64,000 bases of DNA from Guyparkeria sp. SCN-R1 (GTDB taxonomy: Bacteria > Pseudomonadota > Gammaproteobacteria > Halothiobacillales > Halothiobacillaceae): the NCBI RefSeq assembly GCF_003932495.1, contig NZ_QZMT01000010.1:1-64000 (forward strand), in the 5' to 3' direction. The notes under the pieces are model-generated. The model saw only the letters and a list, made by a program, of their open reading frames with translations. It did no database searches and had not been told where the DNA came from. The position numbers and the translations under genes were made by a program. Shown in pieces: positions 35,063 through 43,600 of the stretch; positions within the stretch are counted from its first letter, which is position 1; every line of letters starts with the position of its first letter.

Positions 35063-35088
35063 GTTGACCGGCCGACGGGGAGGGAATC

Positions 35089-35979
35089 ATGACGCTACCC
35101 ACCCTGCTTGAGCAGACTGTCGCCTTCCTCGTGCCGTACGAGTTCTCGCCGACGGTACTGCTGGTCTGTGCCGCTGCCGCCCTGCTCTACCAGCGGGGCT
35201 GGAGCCGGGCGGGCGGCGGTATTGGCCAGGCGGTGATGTTCTGGATCGGGCTCGTGGGCATGTATGTCGTCCTGCAGACCCAGTTCGACTACTACGGCCA
35301 GCACAGCTTCTTCATGCATCGCTTGCAGCACCTGGTGCTGCACCACGTCGCCCCGTTCCTGATCGCCGTCTCGGCGCCGGCCGCGATTCTCGGGGCCGGC
35401 CTGCCCGAGCCCATCCATCGTTACGTGGTCGCGCCGCTGCGACGCAACTGGCTGCTGCGCCGCCTGTATGCCGCGATCCAGGAGCCGCTGGTGGCGGGCG
35501 CGATCTTCGTCGGCCTGATCTACTTCTGGCTGATCCCGTCGGTGCACTTCTACGCCATGCTCAACGTGCCGCTCTACAACACGATGAACTGGGGCATGGC
35601 GATCGACGGGCTGCTGTTCTGGTGGATGATCTTCAACCTGCGCGCGCCGGGCGCGAGCGACATGCGCCACTACGGCTACCGCCTGCTGGTGCTGTTCCTG
35701 GTGATGTTTCCGCAGATCGCCCTCGGCGCCTACATCGCCCTGAGTGACCACGACCTGTTCGGCATCTACGCGGCTTGCGGCCGCATCCTGCCGATCACAC
35801 CCCTGACGGACCAGGCGATTGGCGGCCTGCTCACCTGGGTTCCCGCGGCGATGATGAGCGTCGTCGGTGGACTGGTGCTGGTGCATCGATGGAACCGCCG
35901 GAGCCGTCACGTACAGAAACCCGTTTCCCCCCACCCTTGGCTGTGCGAGGTGAGATCGTGTCGCGATCCAAACATCTGA
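35089..35979 (+). CDS. ctaG: cytochrome c oxidase assembly factor CtaG (caa3_CtaG family)
   Basis: The 296-aa, seven-helix membrane protein starts after GGGAGGGAATC. It has the caa3_CtaG pattern: FFMHRLQHLVLHHVAPFLIAVSAPA, IQEPLVAGAIFVGLIYFWLIPSVHFYAML, AIDGLLFWWMIFNLR and IALSDHDLFGIYAACGRILPITPLTDQAIGGLL. It is unrelated to the Cox11-type CtaG and occurs with caa3 oxidases, where it supports copper loading. Its C-terminus overlaps the sco gene by 22 bases. Confidence 0.94.
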   Translation: MTLPTLLEQTVAFLVPYEFSPTVLLVCAAAALLYQRGWSRAGGGIGQAVMFWIGLVGMYVVLQTQFDYYGQHSFFMHRLQHLVLHHVAPFLIAVSAPAAILGAGLPEPIHRYVVAPLRRNWLLRRLYAAIQEPLVAGAIFVGLIYFWLIPSVHFYAMLNVPLYNTMNWGMAIDGLLFWWMIFNLRAPGASDMRHYGYRLLVLFLVMFPQIALGAYIALSDHDLFGIYAACGRILPITPLTDQAIGGLLTWVPAAMMSVVGGLVLVHRWNRRSRHVQKPVSPHPWLCEVRSCRDPNI

Positions 35980-36551
35980 TCCTTTGGCTACTGCCCCTGT
36001 TCCTGCTCGGTTGCAGCGGGGAGGCATCCAACCAGTGGCACGGCCACAACATCACCGGCGTCATGCCGGACCTCGAGTTCGAACTGACCGACCACACCGG
36101 CCAACCGGTCACCGCCGAAGACTACCGCGGCAAGGTCACCATGATGTTCTTCGGCTACACCAGCTGCCAGCACGTCTGCCCGGTCGCCCTCAGCAAGCTG
36201 GCCGCCGCAACCCGGAAGCTGGGCGACCAGGCCGACAAGGTCGAGATCCTGTTCGTCGCGGTCGACCCCAAGCGCGACAAGAAGGTGCTCGACGACTACG
36301 TCACCGAATTCACCCCCGACCTCGTCGGCCTGACCGGCACCCAGAAGCAACTCAAAGCCGTGGCCAAGCGTTACCGCGTTGCCTTCAGCTACGAAGAGCC
36401 GCGTGAGGACGGCTTTTACATCGTCAATCACAGCGGCGCGGTATTCGTCTTCGGCCCGCAGGGAAAGGTCCGCCTGCTGATCGACGAGCAGTCCAGGACC
36501 GCCAATATCACCGAGGATCTCCGGCGCCTGATCGAGCAATCGTCCGGTTGA
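35958..36551 (+). CDS. SCO1/SenC family copper chaperone lipoprotein
   Basis: The start is GTG 35958 with GAGGTGA upstream; the longer frame would overlap too much of ctaG. The 197-aa product has a lipobox (LFLLGC, Cys16). Its thioredoxin fold has copper ligands CQHVC (Cys70, Cys74) in FFGYTSCQHVCPVAL and a later His in YIVNHSGAVFVF. It delivers copper to, or reduces, the CuA site of CoxB in the periplasm. Last gene of the oxidase operon. Confidence 0.95.
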   Translation: MSRSKHLILWLLPLFLLGCSGEASNQWHGHNITGVMPDLEFELTDHTGQPVTAEDYRGKVTMMFFGYTSCQHVCPVALSKLAAATRKLGDQADKVEILFVAVDPKRDKKVLDDYVTEFTPDLVGLTGTQKQLKAVAKRYRVAFSYEEPREDGFYIVNHSGAVFVFGPQGKVRLLIDEQSRTANITEDLRRLIEQSSG

Positions 36552-36735
36552 TCCGGCCTCGGCACGAGGGCCGTTCTCCTTGAGGCGGCGTCTGGGTCAG
36601 CTGAACCTATTGACGAATGGCCGCGCGGCGCGGCCGTGAGGGTGACAGGCGAGAGCGCGATCGACCCCGATGGCCTGCCTCGAGGCGCTGGTGTATGTTC
36701 GATGGCATTCCATGCGTCGACAGGGAGCCACGACG

Positions 36736-38196
36736 ATGAGCGAACACGTGCTGGTAGGCGGGGCCGATGGCCATGCCGTGAACCAACTGGGCCGGATGAG
36801 CAATCGGCACGGCCTGATCGCCGGGGCGACGGGCACCGGCAAGACCGTCAGCCTGCAGATCCTCGCCGAAGGTTTCTCCCGGCTGGGCGTGCCGGTCTTC
36901 GCCGCCGACATCAAGGGCGATCTTTCCGGACTGGCGGCCGCCGCCAAGCCTCATCCCAAGGTCGACGAGCGGGTTGAGCGCATCCCGGTGCCGGACTACC
37001 AGGCGGAGGCCTCGCCGGTGCTGTTCTGGGACCTGTTCGGCGAGTCCGGCCACCCGATACGCACCACCGTCTCGGAAATGGGGCCGTTGCTGCTCGGCTC
37101 CCTGCTCGAACTCAACGACACCCAGGAGGGCGTGCTCTACGCGGCCTTCCGCATCGCCGACGATGAAGGCATGCTGCTGCTCGACCTCAAGGACCTGCGC
37201 TCGTTGTTGAACTGGATGGGCGAGCATCGCAGCGAGCTCTCGCAGGAATACGGCAATCTGGCACCGGCCAGCATCGGGGCCATCCAGCGCCGTCTGCTGG
37301 TCCTACAGGAACAGGGTGGCAATCACTTCTTCGGCGAGCCTGCCGTCGAACTCAAGGACCTGATGCGCACGGATTTCTCGGGGCGCGGCGTGATCAGCCT
37401 GCTGGACGCCACCCGTCTCTACCGCGATTCGCCTCGGCTATACAGCGCGTTCCTCCTGTGGCTGCTGGCCGAGCTGTTCGAGGAATTGCCCGAGGCTGGC
37501 GACGCGGCACTACCGAAGCTGGTGTTCTTCTTCGACGAGGCGCACCTGTTGTTTGATCAGGCCACGCCGGCGCTGCTGGAGAAGATCGAGCAGGTGGTGC
37601 GGTTGATCCGCTCCAAGGGAGTCGGCGTCTACTTCGTCACGCAAAGCCCCGCCGATGTGCCCGACACGGTACTGGGGCAACTCGGGCTCAAGCTCCAGCA
37701 TGCCCTGCGCGCCTTCACACCCAAGGACCGCAAGGCGATCCGTGCCGCGGCCCAGAACTTCCCGGCCAACCCCGGTCTCGACGTCGAGGCGACCCTGACG
37801 GATCTGGGCATCGGCGAGGCGCTGGTATCGATACTGGATGCCAAGGGCCGTCCACAGCCGGTGCAACGCACCTTGATCGTGCCGCCCCGCTCGCGCATGG
37901 GGCCGTTGTCTGACGAGGAACGCGCCGAGGTACTGTCGCGATCGCCACTTGCCGGGCAATACGACACGGTGAACGACCGGGACTCGGCCTACGAGGAGCT
38001 GGCTCGGCGTACCGAGGCGCGCCAGAAGGAACTGGACGAGCAAGCCGATGCGCCGTCGAAGACAAAGGGAAAGTCGACATCCCGTGGCGACTCGGCCGGC
38101 GTCGCCTTCCTCAAGAGCGCCGCGCGCAGCTTCGGCACCCAGCTCGGCCGCCACCTGGTGCGCGGCCTGCTCGGCGCGTTATCGGGAAAACGATAA
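36736..38196 (+). CDS. DUF853/HerA-like ATPase
   Basis: Start at 36736 (GGGAGCC upstream), 486 aa. It has a P-loop GATGTGKTVSLQ near residues 29-40, PVFAADIKGDLSGLA, a Walker B-type LPKLVFFFDEAHLLFD and an arginine-finger region FTPKDRKAIRAAAQNF. These match the DUF853 HerA-FtsK ATPases. The C-terminal 60 residues are basic and Gly/Ser/Lys-rich with a hydrophobic end. Probably a cytoplasmic DNA-handling ATPase; the exact role is unknown. Monocistronic. Confidence 0.92.
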   Translation: MSEHVLVGGADGHAVNQLGRMSNRHGLIAGATGTGKTVSLQILAEGFSRLGVPVFAADIKGDLSGLAAAAKPHPKVDERVERIPVPDYQAEASPVLFWDLFGESGHPIRTTVSEMGPLLLGSLLELNDTQEGVLYAAFRIADDEGMLLLDLKDLRSLLNWMGEHRSELSQEYGNLAPASIGAIQRRLLVLQEQGGNHFFGEPAVELKDLMRTDFSGRGVISLLDATRLYRDSPRLYSAFLLWLLAELFEELPEAGDAALPKLVFFFDEAHLLFDQATPALLEKIEQVVRLIRSKGVGVYFVTQSPADVPDTVLGQLGLKLQHALRAFTPKDRKAIRAAAQNFPANPGLDVEATLTDLGIGEALVSILDAKGRPQPVQRTLIVPPRSRMGPLSDEERAEVLSRSPLAGQYDTVNDRDSAYEELARRTEARQKELDEQADAPSKTKGKSTSRGDSAGVAFLKSAARSFGTQLGRHLVRGLLGALSGKR

Positions 38197-38270
38197 GCCC
38201 GGCTGGATTATCACCCCTGAACGCCCCACGGGCGAGGCACACCGATTCCATATCGGAGCCACCCAGGCAC

Positions 38271-38306
38271 AAAAAAGCGGCCATCCGGGAAACCCGCGAT
38301 GGCCGC
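38271..38306 (-). terminator. Rho-independent terminator of the HprK-PqqD operon
   Basis: GCGGCCATC (38277-38285) pairs with GATGGCCGC (38298-38306). On the minus strand it is followed by TTTTTT (38271-38276). It lies 29 bases after the kinase stop codon. Confidence 0.92.
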
Positions 38307-38335
38307 CATGATCAAGGCGGGGACGCCTTGCCAAG

Positions 38336-39553
38336 TCACTCCGGCACGACGAGATCCGCGTCGACCAGGTCGGTCAGTAGTGCCTGCACGTCCACCCGAA
38401 TCTGACTCGCCGATACCATCGGGTGCATATCGCTCAGCAAAAGCGCGATCTCGCGGCCGCTGATCGTTTCCGCCCGGAGCAACCCCCACACCAATTGCCC
38501 CGTGGCATTGAGCCGGTAGATGGCCCCGCTGGCAACGTGAATCAGGAAGCGTTCCTCGTCCAGTTCGTACTCACGGACGGCCTCGGTCGCCTGCCAGCGA
38601 TCATCGGCGTCCACCATGGTGCGCGCCGGTTGGGCGACAGGTGCATTGCGCGGTGCACTGGGGCCGGCATCCATCCCGTCGATAACGCCCGGCATCGACG
38701 CAAGCAGGCGTCGTGTTGCCGCCAATGGTTCGGGGTAGCGCAGCAGCCGGCACGGCAGCGATTGCATCAGGGGCAGAAAGCGCGCCATCAGCGCCTCGCT
38801 GGGCAGATCGTGGGCGAAATGCTGGCGCAGCAGCCGGGTCAGCCCCTCGCCCGGTGCGAGCCGCAGGAGCTCCGCCTTGTCCAGGCTCTCGTCACGTTCC
38901 AGCAGCACCACCGCGCCGAGCGGCAGGGTCTCGCCGTGATGCGCCAGTTGCCCGTCTGGCAGATCGAGGTAACGGTACCGATCATCCTCGGGTCCGGCAT
39001 GGGTGGTCGTGTATTGGTGCAGGGCCACGTCCAGTGCGGGGGGTAGCGGCAGCGGCAAGCGCAACCGGGGGGCAATGCCCAACGCCATGCCCTGCCCGTC
39101 CTCACCCAGCGCGAGCACGTCGTCACCGAACACCCGCTGCCCGCCACCGGCCAGCGCCGCCATCAGGGTGCTCTTGCCCGCCCGGTGGGTTTCCGGAAAC
39201 AACACCAGCCGGCCATTCACCTCGACCGAGGCACAATGCAGGCCGATCCACTGGGGGTTCAGTTCAAGAAAGCGTTCGACCAAATCGGCGGCCACGGCGC
39301 ACGCGGCTGAGACCGGCGAACGGTGAGACACACCACCGGGAAAGGCAGGCGACACCTGCCGGCACTCCCCGTTCCGGCCCTCCAGCCGGATCGTCGGCAC
39401 CGGCCCGTCAGCCGCCACCTCGGTGATCGACCAGCCCGCCAGGGCCGCCTTGAGCACGGCCGAGAACTCCGGGCAACCCGAGACACGCACCGCCGGCCCG
39501 ATGCCCGGCAGGACGAGGTCTCTGGCTTCGGTGGTTATTCCTCCAGCGGTCAC
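38336..39553 (-). CDS. HprK-related kinase fused to a C-terminal PqqD-like domain
   Basis: The 405-aa product has two parts. Residues about 1-310 resemble HprK-related kinase A (HPr-rel-A system): LHCASVEVNGRLVLFPETHRAGKSTLMAAL is the P-loop region (Gly126-Lys127-Ser128, with Glu at the usual first Gly), followed by RVFGDDVLAL (Asp-Asp as in HprK). Residues about 325-405 form a PqqD-type peptide-binding domain: FLIHVASGAIYRLNATGQLVWGLL...VDVQALLTDLVDADLVVPE. The two are normally separate genes. It starts at a GTG inside the stop of the upstream His-rich peptide gene (GTGA), with no ribosome site of its own, so translation depends on that gene. It may recognise and phosphorylate or escort that peptide; inference. 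Confidence 0.85.
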   Translation of the reverse strand: MTAGGITTEARDLVLPGIGPAVRVSGCPEFSAVLKAALAGWSITEVAADGPVPTIRLEGRNGECRQVSPAFPGGVSHRSPVSAACAVAADLVERFLELNPQWIGLHCASVEVNGRLVLFPETHRAGKSTLMAALAGGGQRVFGDDVLALGEDGQGMALGIAPRLRLPLPLPPALDVALHQYTTTHAGPEDDRYRYLDLPDGQLAHHGETLPLGAVVLLERDESLDKAELLRLAPGEGLTRLLRQHFAHDLPSEALMARFLPLMQSLPCRLLRYPEPLAATRRLLASMPGVIDGMDAGPSAPRNAPVAQPARTMVDADDRWQATEAVREYELDEERFLIHVASGAIYRLNATGQLVWGLLRAETISGREIALLLSDMHPMVSASQIRVDVQALLTDLVDADLVVPE

Positions 39554-39849
39554 CAGCGGCTGGGATGCAGCAGGATGTTCAGTTGCAGCTCCGAGTCACG
39601 GTGGTGGTGATGCCGCCGATCGTCCCGGTAGTAGCGACGCTCGGAGTAATGGTGATGGTGATGACCGCCGCTGGGGCGGCTGTAGCTCGGACGGGAATAG
39701 CTGCCCCTACCATGTCCATGCGGACCCGGGTGCGCCCCCGCGACGTTCACCAATGTCGGGGCCACATACGCCCCGGCTAGGCCCGCGCCCAAGGTGATAA
39801 GCAGGCGACGACGGCGGCGATAGATTTCATCAGACTGGTGATCACTCAT
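39550..39849 (-). CDS. His-rich secreted peptide with RR-leader and NILLHPSRW tail, copy 1
   Basis: Start at 39849 (MSDHQSDEIY); 99 aa. Residues 11-37 form a twin-arginine-like leader, RRRRRLLITLGAGLAGAYVAPTLV. After that comes a His/Arg/Tyr/Ser-rich stretch (SYSRPSGGHHHHHYSERRYYRDDRRHHHH) of at least ten histidines. It ends in ELQLNILLHPSRW. The second copy at 43066-43374 keeps the leader, SYSRPSG, HYSERRYYRD and NILLHPSRW. The last codons overlap the start of the kinase/PqqD gene. I do not recognise the family. Possible readings: a metal-binding export peptide, or a precursor whose conserved tail is a recognition or processing tag. Confidence 0.8.
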   Translation of the reverse strand: MSDHQSDEIYRRRRRLLITLGAGLAGAYVAPTLVNVAGAHPGPHGHGRGSYSRPSYSRPSGGHHHHHYSERRYYRDDRRHHHHRDSELQLNILLHPSRW

Positions 39850-40062
39850 TGACCAATCCCCGTATGAGTCAGGTGGAAGAATCCTCGCGACCCGGGCGCA
39901 CAGCCAAAGTCGCGATCTTCCAGTTCTGACAGGAATGGGCGCCAAAAGTGCCGAGTTGGAAGCGATCAAGGAGAGAGGGTGAACAACCGGCGACGGATCA
40001 ACCGACTGGCCGATCCGCTTCGCCTTGGCGGGCGCCAGTTGTCCGCAGAGGCGGGGCTTTGC

Positions 40063-40836
40063 TCAGTCGACATCCTGCCTTACCCGACAGATGGGAAAGG
40101 TCGAACAGCCCCAGAAGCGCTTGCCGACATTGGCGCCACGCTTGGCCGTTCGCAATACCATTTCGCTGCCGCATTGGGGGCAGTGCCTCATGGCATTCGG
40201 ATCGGAGCGCGCCTTCAAGTGGGCAACACGCTGGCGATGCGTCGCGCGCGTCGGCACCAGTCGACCAGACTCGATCGCGGCGATCGTTTCGCGCACCTGC
40301 GCTGCATTCAGAACGGGTGTCTCGAACGAGCGGATGTAACGCACGTAACCGCCAATACGGGTGACATTGGCCGGCATCGGGGTCTTGAAGCGGCAGTCAC
40401 CGGTGAAGACCACCACCGAATGAATTGTGTCCGCGGGCAAATCGAGCAACGCCTCTAGCGCCTTAACGTGCTTGTAGTTCTGTCGGAGCGGATTCTGGAA
40501 CGAGACGGTCTTGCGGTAGATCTTCTGGGTCCATTTCGGTTGCCGCTCATCACCAAAGATCCATCCCCGCATGTGCTTGGTCTCGACCACGAATAGCCCG
40601 AACAAGGAGACGAAGACGTGATCAATCTGCGTGGTGCCGTCCGGCGTGCGCACCGTCACGTTATGCAGCGCGTGATACGTGCCCGACGGCAGGCGAAACA
40701 GGGCGACGACCTTCACCCAGAACTCGCCCACTATGCCCTTGAACCATGGCGTCTTGAGAATCCCGGCAATGATGATAAGCGGGATCAGCCACCAGATCGT
40801 GCTGAGCGCATTGCCGAGCGCTGAGAGGTAGTCCAT
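40063..40836 (-). CDS. NERD domain protein with topoisomerase-type zinc finger
   Basis: The 257-aa product has an N-terminal membrane anchor (TIWWLIPLIIIAGIL), a NERD domain (residues about 50-170, with VTVRTPDGTTQIDHVFVSLFGLFVVETKHMRGWIFGD), a helical linker, and a C4 zinc finger at the end: CPQCGSEMVLRTAKRG...FWGCSTFPICR. This arrangement is common in putative DNA-acting NERD proteins. It is 213 bases upstream of the His-rich peptide gene on the same strand; co-transcription is possible but not shown. Confidence 0.92.
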   Translation of the reverse strand: MDYLSALGNALSTIWWLIPLIIIAGILKTPWFKGIVGEFWVKVVALFRLPSGTYHALHNVTVRTPDGTTQIDHVFVSLFGLFVVETKHMRGWIFGDERQPKWTQKIYRKTVSFQNPLRQNYKHVKALEALLDLPADTIHSVVVFTGDCRFKTPMPANVTRIGGYVRYIRSFETPVLNAAQVRETIAAIESGRLVPTRATHRQRVAHLKARSDPNAMRHCPQCGSEMVLRTAKRGANVGKRFWGCSTFPICRVRQDVD

Positions 40837-40912
40837 TACGCAAGTTCTCCGGAAAATTCCATGTCCCGATTAAACGTTCCAACCAGGCCTTCAAATCCAA
40901 TGCAGCCTGCGA

Positions 40913-41617
40913 TCAAATGTCATCTTCCACTAGCCAGGTCGCACTTCCCCGATCGGAGAAGAAAGGATTCTGATCCCTTTTCGATTTAACGCCTACTCCG
41001 GCCGCGGCTGAATCCCTTCGCTTCACCTGCCAACTGGCCCAGAAGGCGCTGCCCTCGATACCGCACCCCAACTGCCGGAGCCATTCGGCGACCTTGTGGT
41101 TGGAGTTGTTCCAGAACGCATAGGCCTCCGGATGCTCGACGAAAGCGAGATCGTAGACGGCGTTGTACTTCAGGCTGTCCTCGTTGTCCCGGTGGAGGCC
41201 TTCGAGCGATGAACGCAAGGTGGCCACCCGCTCGGTCTCGACGGGTATCTCGTGAATCTCCTGGATGCCGACACGCAGCCCCCCGCGCACGCCCTCACGC
41301 GTTGGCGGTGCCTCCGTCAGGCTCTGCCCGAGGCCCGCACGGGTCGGTAACAGCACGGCCCGGCTCGCCTCGATCGTTCCGGTGTCGACCTCGGCATACC
41401 AACCCCAGTCACCATAGGCGTAGCGGACAAAGCCTTCCGGGTGCGGGAGCACCAGGCTGGAATGACGTCCGTGGTCCAGAACGAAAACCGATTGCGGCCG
41501 ATCCACCGACGCGGGAGGAACGATGGTCGTGGTGCACGCACCCAGCATCAAGCCCGCCCCGCCCGCGAGGGCAATCGAAGCGCACAACCGAAAAACACGC
41601 CGGGGACTTCGTGCCAT
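40913..41617 (-). CDS. lipoprotein, DUF2459-like
   Basis: Start taken at 41617; a GTG at 41641 is an alternative, and neither has a strong ribosome site. The 234-aa product has an RR-containing leader and a lipobox (LMLGAC). The mature part has VFVLDHGRHSSLVLP and RYAYGDWGWYA, similar to the DUF2459 beta-rich domain (envelope protein of unknown role), and FWNNSNHKVAEWLRQLGC near the end, with Cys and His in a papain-like NlpC-type neighbourhood. Family assignment is moderate. Confidence 0.7.
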   Translation of the reverse strand: MARSPRRVFRLCASIALAGGAGLMLGACTTTIVPPASVDRPQSVFVLDHGRHSSLVLPHPEGFVRYAYGDWGWYAEVDTGTIEASRAVLLPTRAGLGQSLTEAPPTREGVRGGLRVGIQEIHEIPVETERVATLRSSLEGLHRDNEDSLKYNAVYDLAFVEHPEAYAFWNNSNHKVAEWLRQLGCGIEGSAFWASWQVKRRDSAAAGVGVKSKRDQNPFFSDRGSATWLVEDDI

Positions 41618-41860
41618 ATCAACTCGTTGACGTTGGGACACTCGACAAGGTCAGTAGCTGCCGATGAGTGCTGATAGATACCAGCGTAGGCCAGAACGGC
41701 TGGCTCGACCTGCGGACACCTGATCGTGACGGTCACATGCGACCTCGGCTCGAGGGGCCTCACGGAGGAGTAAACGTCCAGCCGACGAACAGGAAAAAGC
41801 CACGCCATAGCGGACTATCCTTGTTCCAAACCAACCAGAAAGCCCGGGCGAAGATCTATC

Positions 41861-42748
41861 GTGTACAGCTGGTCGAAATACGTGCTCTTGCTGCCCTGGC
41901 TTCTGGTATCCCCCCTGCTGCCGGCCCAGGACCCCTCCCTGCCACCCTACGAAAGGGAAACCACGCGCGAGACGGTCACGCTCGTCGAAAATGCGGCCGA
42001 GGTGATCAGCCGGGAAGGCGAGTCGGTCTTCGCGGACTTCCGTGAGCCGGCAAGTCGGTGGTATCGCGGTGAGCGCTACCTCTTCGTCTGGGACCTGGAT
42101 GGCAACCGGAAGGTCTATCCACCGGACCCCGAACACGAAAAACAGAACCTGATCGACCTGGAGGACGTCGGCGGCAAGCCGATCGGGCGGATGTTCGTCT
42201 ATGCCGCCCGAGAGGGTGACGGCAAGGGGTGGGTGCACTACCAGTGGAACCGGCCCCATGAGCTGGAACCGACCTGGAAATCGACCTACATCGTTCGCGC
42301 GCGTTCACCGTCCGGAGACGACTACCTGGTCGGCAGCGGGGTATACCAGGGCGGCATGGAGAAGGCCTTCCTCGTCGAAGAGGTGGAGGCGGCGGCCGAC
42401 CTGCTGCAACGGGAGGGAAAGGCCGCGTTCCCAACCTTGCGCGACCCCACCAGCCGCTTTTTCTTCCATGACACCTACATATTCGTCACCGCCGAAAGCG
42501 GCGTGGAGCTGGTCAATCCCGCCTTTCCTGGCATCGAGGGCCGCAGCCTGTGGGATACGCAGGACCGTACCGGCAAGTACCTGGTGCGTGAATACATCAG
42601 GCTGGCCAAGGAGCAGGGCCATGGCTGGGTGACATATCACTGGCCGCGGCCCACTCAGCCACAGGTAAATGCCGTGAAAAGCACCTATGTTCGAAGCATC
42701 GCCGTGGGTGATGAGACCCTGATCGTCGGGGCCGGCATGTATCAGTAA
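41861..42748 (+). CDS. secreted protein with two tandem Cache-type sensor domains
   Basis: The product is 295 aa with a GTG start and a signal peptide (LLLPWLLVSPLLPAQD). Two copies of a single-Cache-type domain follow (about 40-160 and 170-295): each contains RYLFVWDLDG / TYIFVTAESG, then GKPIGRMF / GKYLVREYIRLA, and KGWVHYQWNRP / HGWVTYHWPRP with a following K-STY. There is no membrane anchor or output domain, unusual because Cache domains normally sit on chemoreceptors or kinases. It could be a ligand-binding periplasmic partner. Confidence 0.85.
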   Translation: MYSWSKYVLLLPWLLVSPLLPAQDPSLPPYERETTRETVTLVENAAEVISREGESVFADFREPASRWYRGERYLFVWDLDGNRKVYPPDPEHEKQNLIDLEDVGGKPIGRMFVYAAREGDGKGWVHYQWNRPHELEPTWKSTYIVRARSPSGDDYLVGSGVYQGGMEKAFLVEEVEAAADLLQREGKAAFPTLRDPTSRFFFHDTYIFVTAESGVELVNPAFPGIEGRSLWDTQDRTGKYLVREYIRLAKEQGHGWVTYHWPRPTQPQVNAVKSTYVRSIAVGDETLIVGAGMYQ

Positions 42749-43065
42749 CGGGCGCCGGAAGTCCGGGCTTCGGGCATTCACGGAAACCCTTACCCGACGC
42801 TGTTGAAGAACCGCCGCGTGACGCGGCCGCTGCGCATGCAGTTGATCGGTCCCTACGCGATTTTGTGCTGCAAATTACGTCACCGCTTTCAGAGCCGAGA
42901 ACCACGCCCTACAGCCGCATTACCCGGCGTTTTCAGCCCGAAGCCCCACAAGTTCAACACTTGCCCAGGTCCAACCCCGCGCTAATCGGTGCGATCCCAG
43001 GCCCTCTGAGAGCCGCGCCGCCTTCTCGACTCCCGGCAGGTGAAAATCGCTTGCGTTCCTTGTGA
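42749..43065. other. intergenic region downstream of the second His-rich peptide gene
   Basis: 317 bases with no supported gene. On the minus strand this is where the kinase/PqqD gene would follow copy 2 if the whole operon had been duplicated. I see no remnant of it. Confidence 0.45.
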
Positions 43066-43374
43066 TCACCAACGGCTGGGATGCAGGAGGATGTTGAAAT
43101 GCATGCCGCTGTCGTGATGATCGTGGTGGCGACGACGATAGTGGTGCTTGTCGCGATAGTAACGGCGTTCGGAGTAATGGCGATGGTGGCCGCTGGGCCG
43201 GCTGTAGCTCGGCCCGGAGTGACCGTGATGGCCGCCGTGACCACCATGGTGAGGCGGCTCCGCTCGCGCCACAGTGACCAGCGTCGGCGCGACATAGGCA
43301 CCGGCAACACCAGCGCCCAGCGTTATCAGCAGACGGCGACGACGATCAATAGGGTTGGACTTCTGGTCACTCAT
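43066..43374 (-). CDS. His-rich secreted peptide with RR-leader and NILLHPSRW tail, copy 2
   Basis: Start at 43374 (MSDQKSNPID), preceded by AAGGGGACTGAGT; 102 aa. The leader RRRRLLITLGAGVAGAYVAPTLV differs from copy 1 at one residue within the block. The histidine-rich part is longer on the N-terminal side (PPHHGGHGGHHGHSGPSYSRPSG), then HYSERRYYRDK and the same NILLHPSRW tail. The 3' ends of the two genes are nearly identical at DNA level, pointing to recent duplication. No kinase/PqqD gene follows. It is a paralogue that may be served in trans by the single kinase gene. Confidence 0.8.
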   Translation of the reverse strand: MSDQKSNPIDRRRRLLITLGAGVAGAYVAPTLVTVARAEPPHHGGHGGHHGHSGPSYSRPSGHHRHYSERRYYRDKHHYRRRHHDHHDSGMHFNILLHPSRW

Positions 43375-43600
43375 ACTCAGTCCCCTTGTCACGGTTCATG
43401 GTGATCCTGACCTCTTGTCACGAGGCCGTTGCACTCTTCGGACAGGGGAAGACGGGGAAAGTGCCGAAAACAGCACGGATCGAGTGGGAAACAGATGCTT
43501 ATCCAGCCCCATCCCGCATGCACGCGATGTTGCCACAGAGACGTCCAGCCGTTAGCACCCTTTCACGAACGGACAGTAATGATCAGGCAATCAAATGCCA

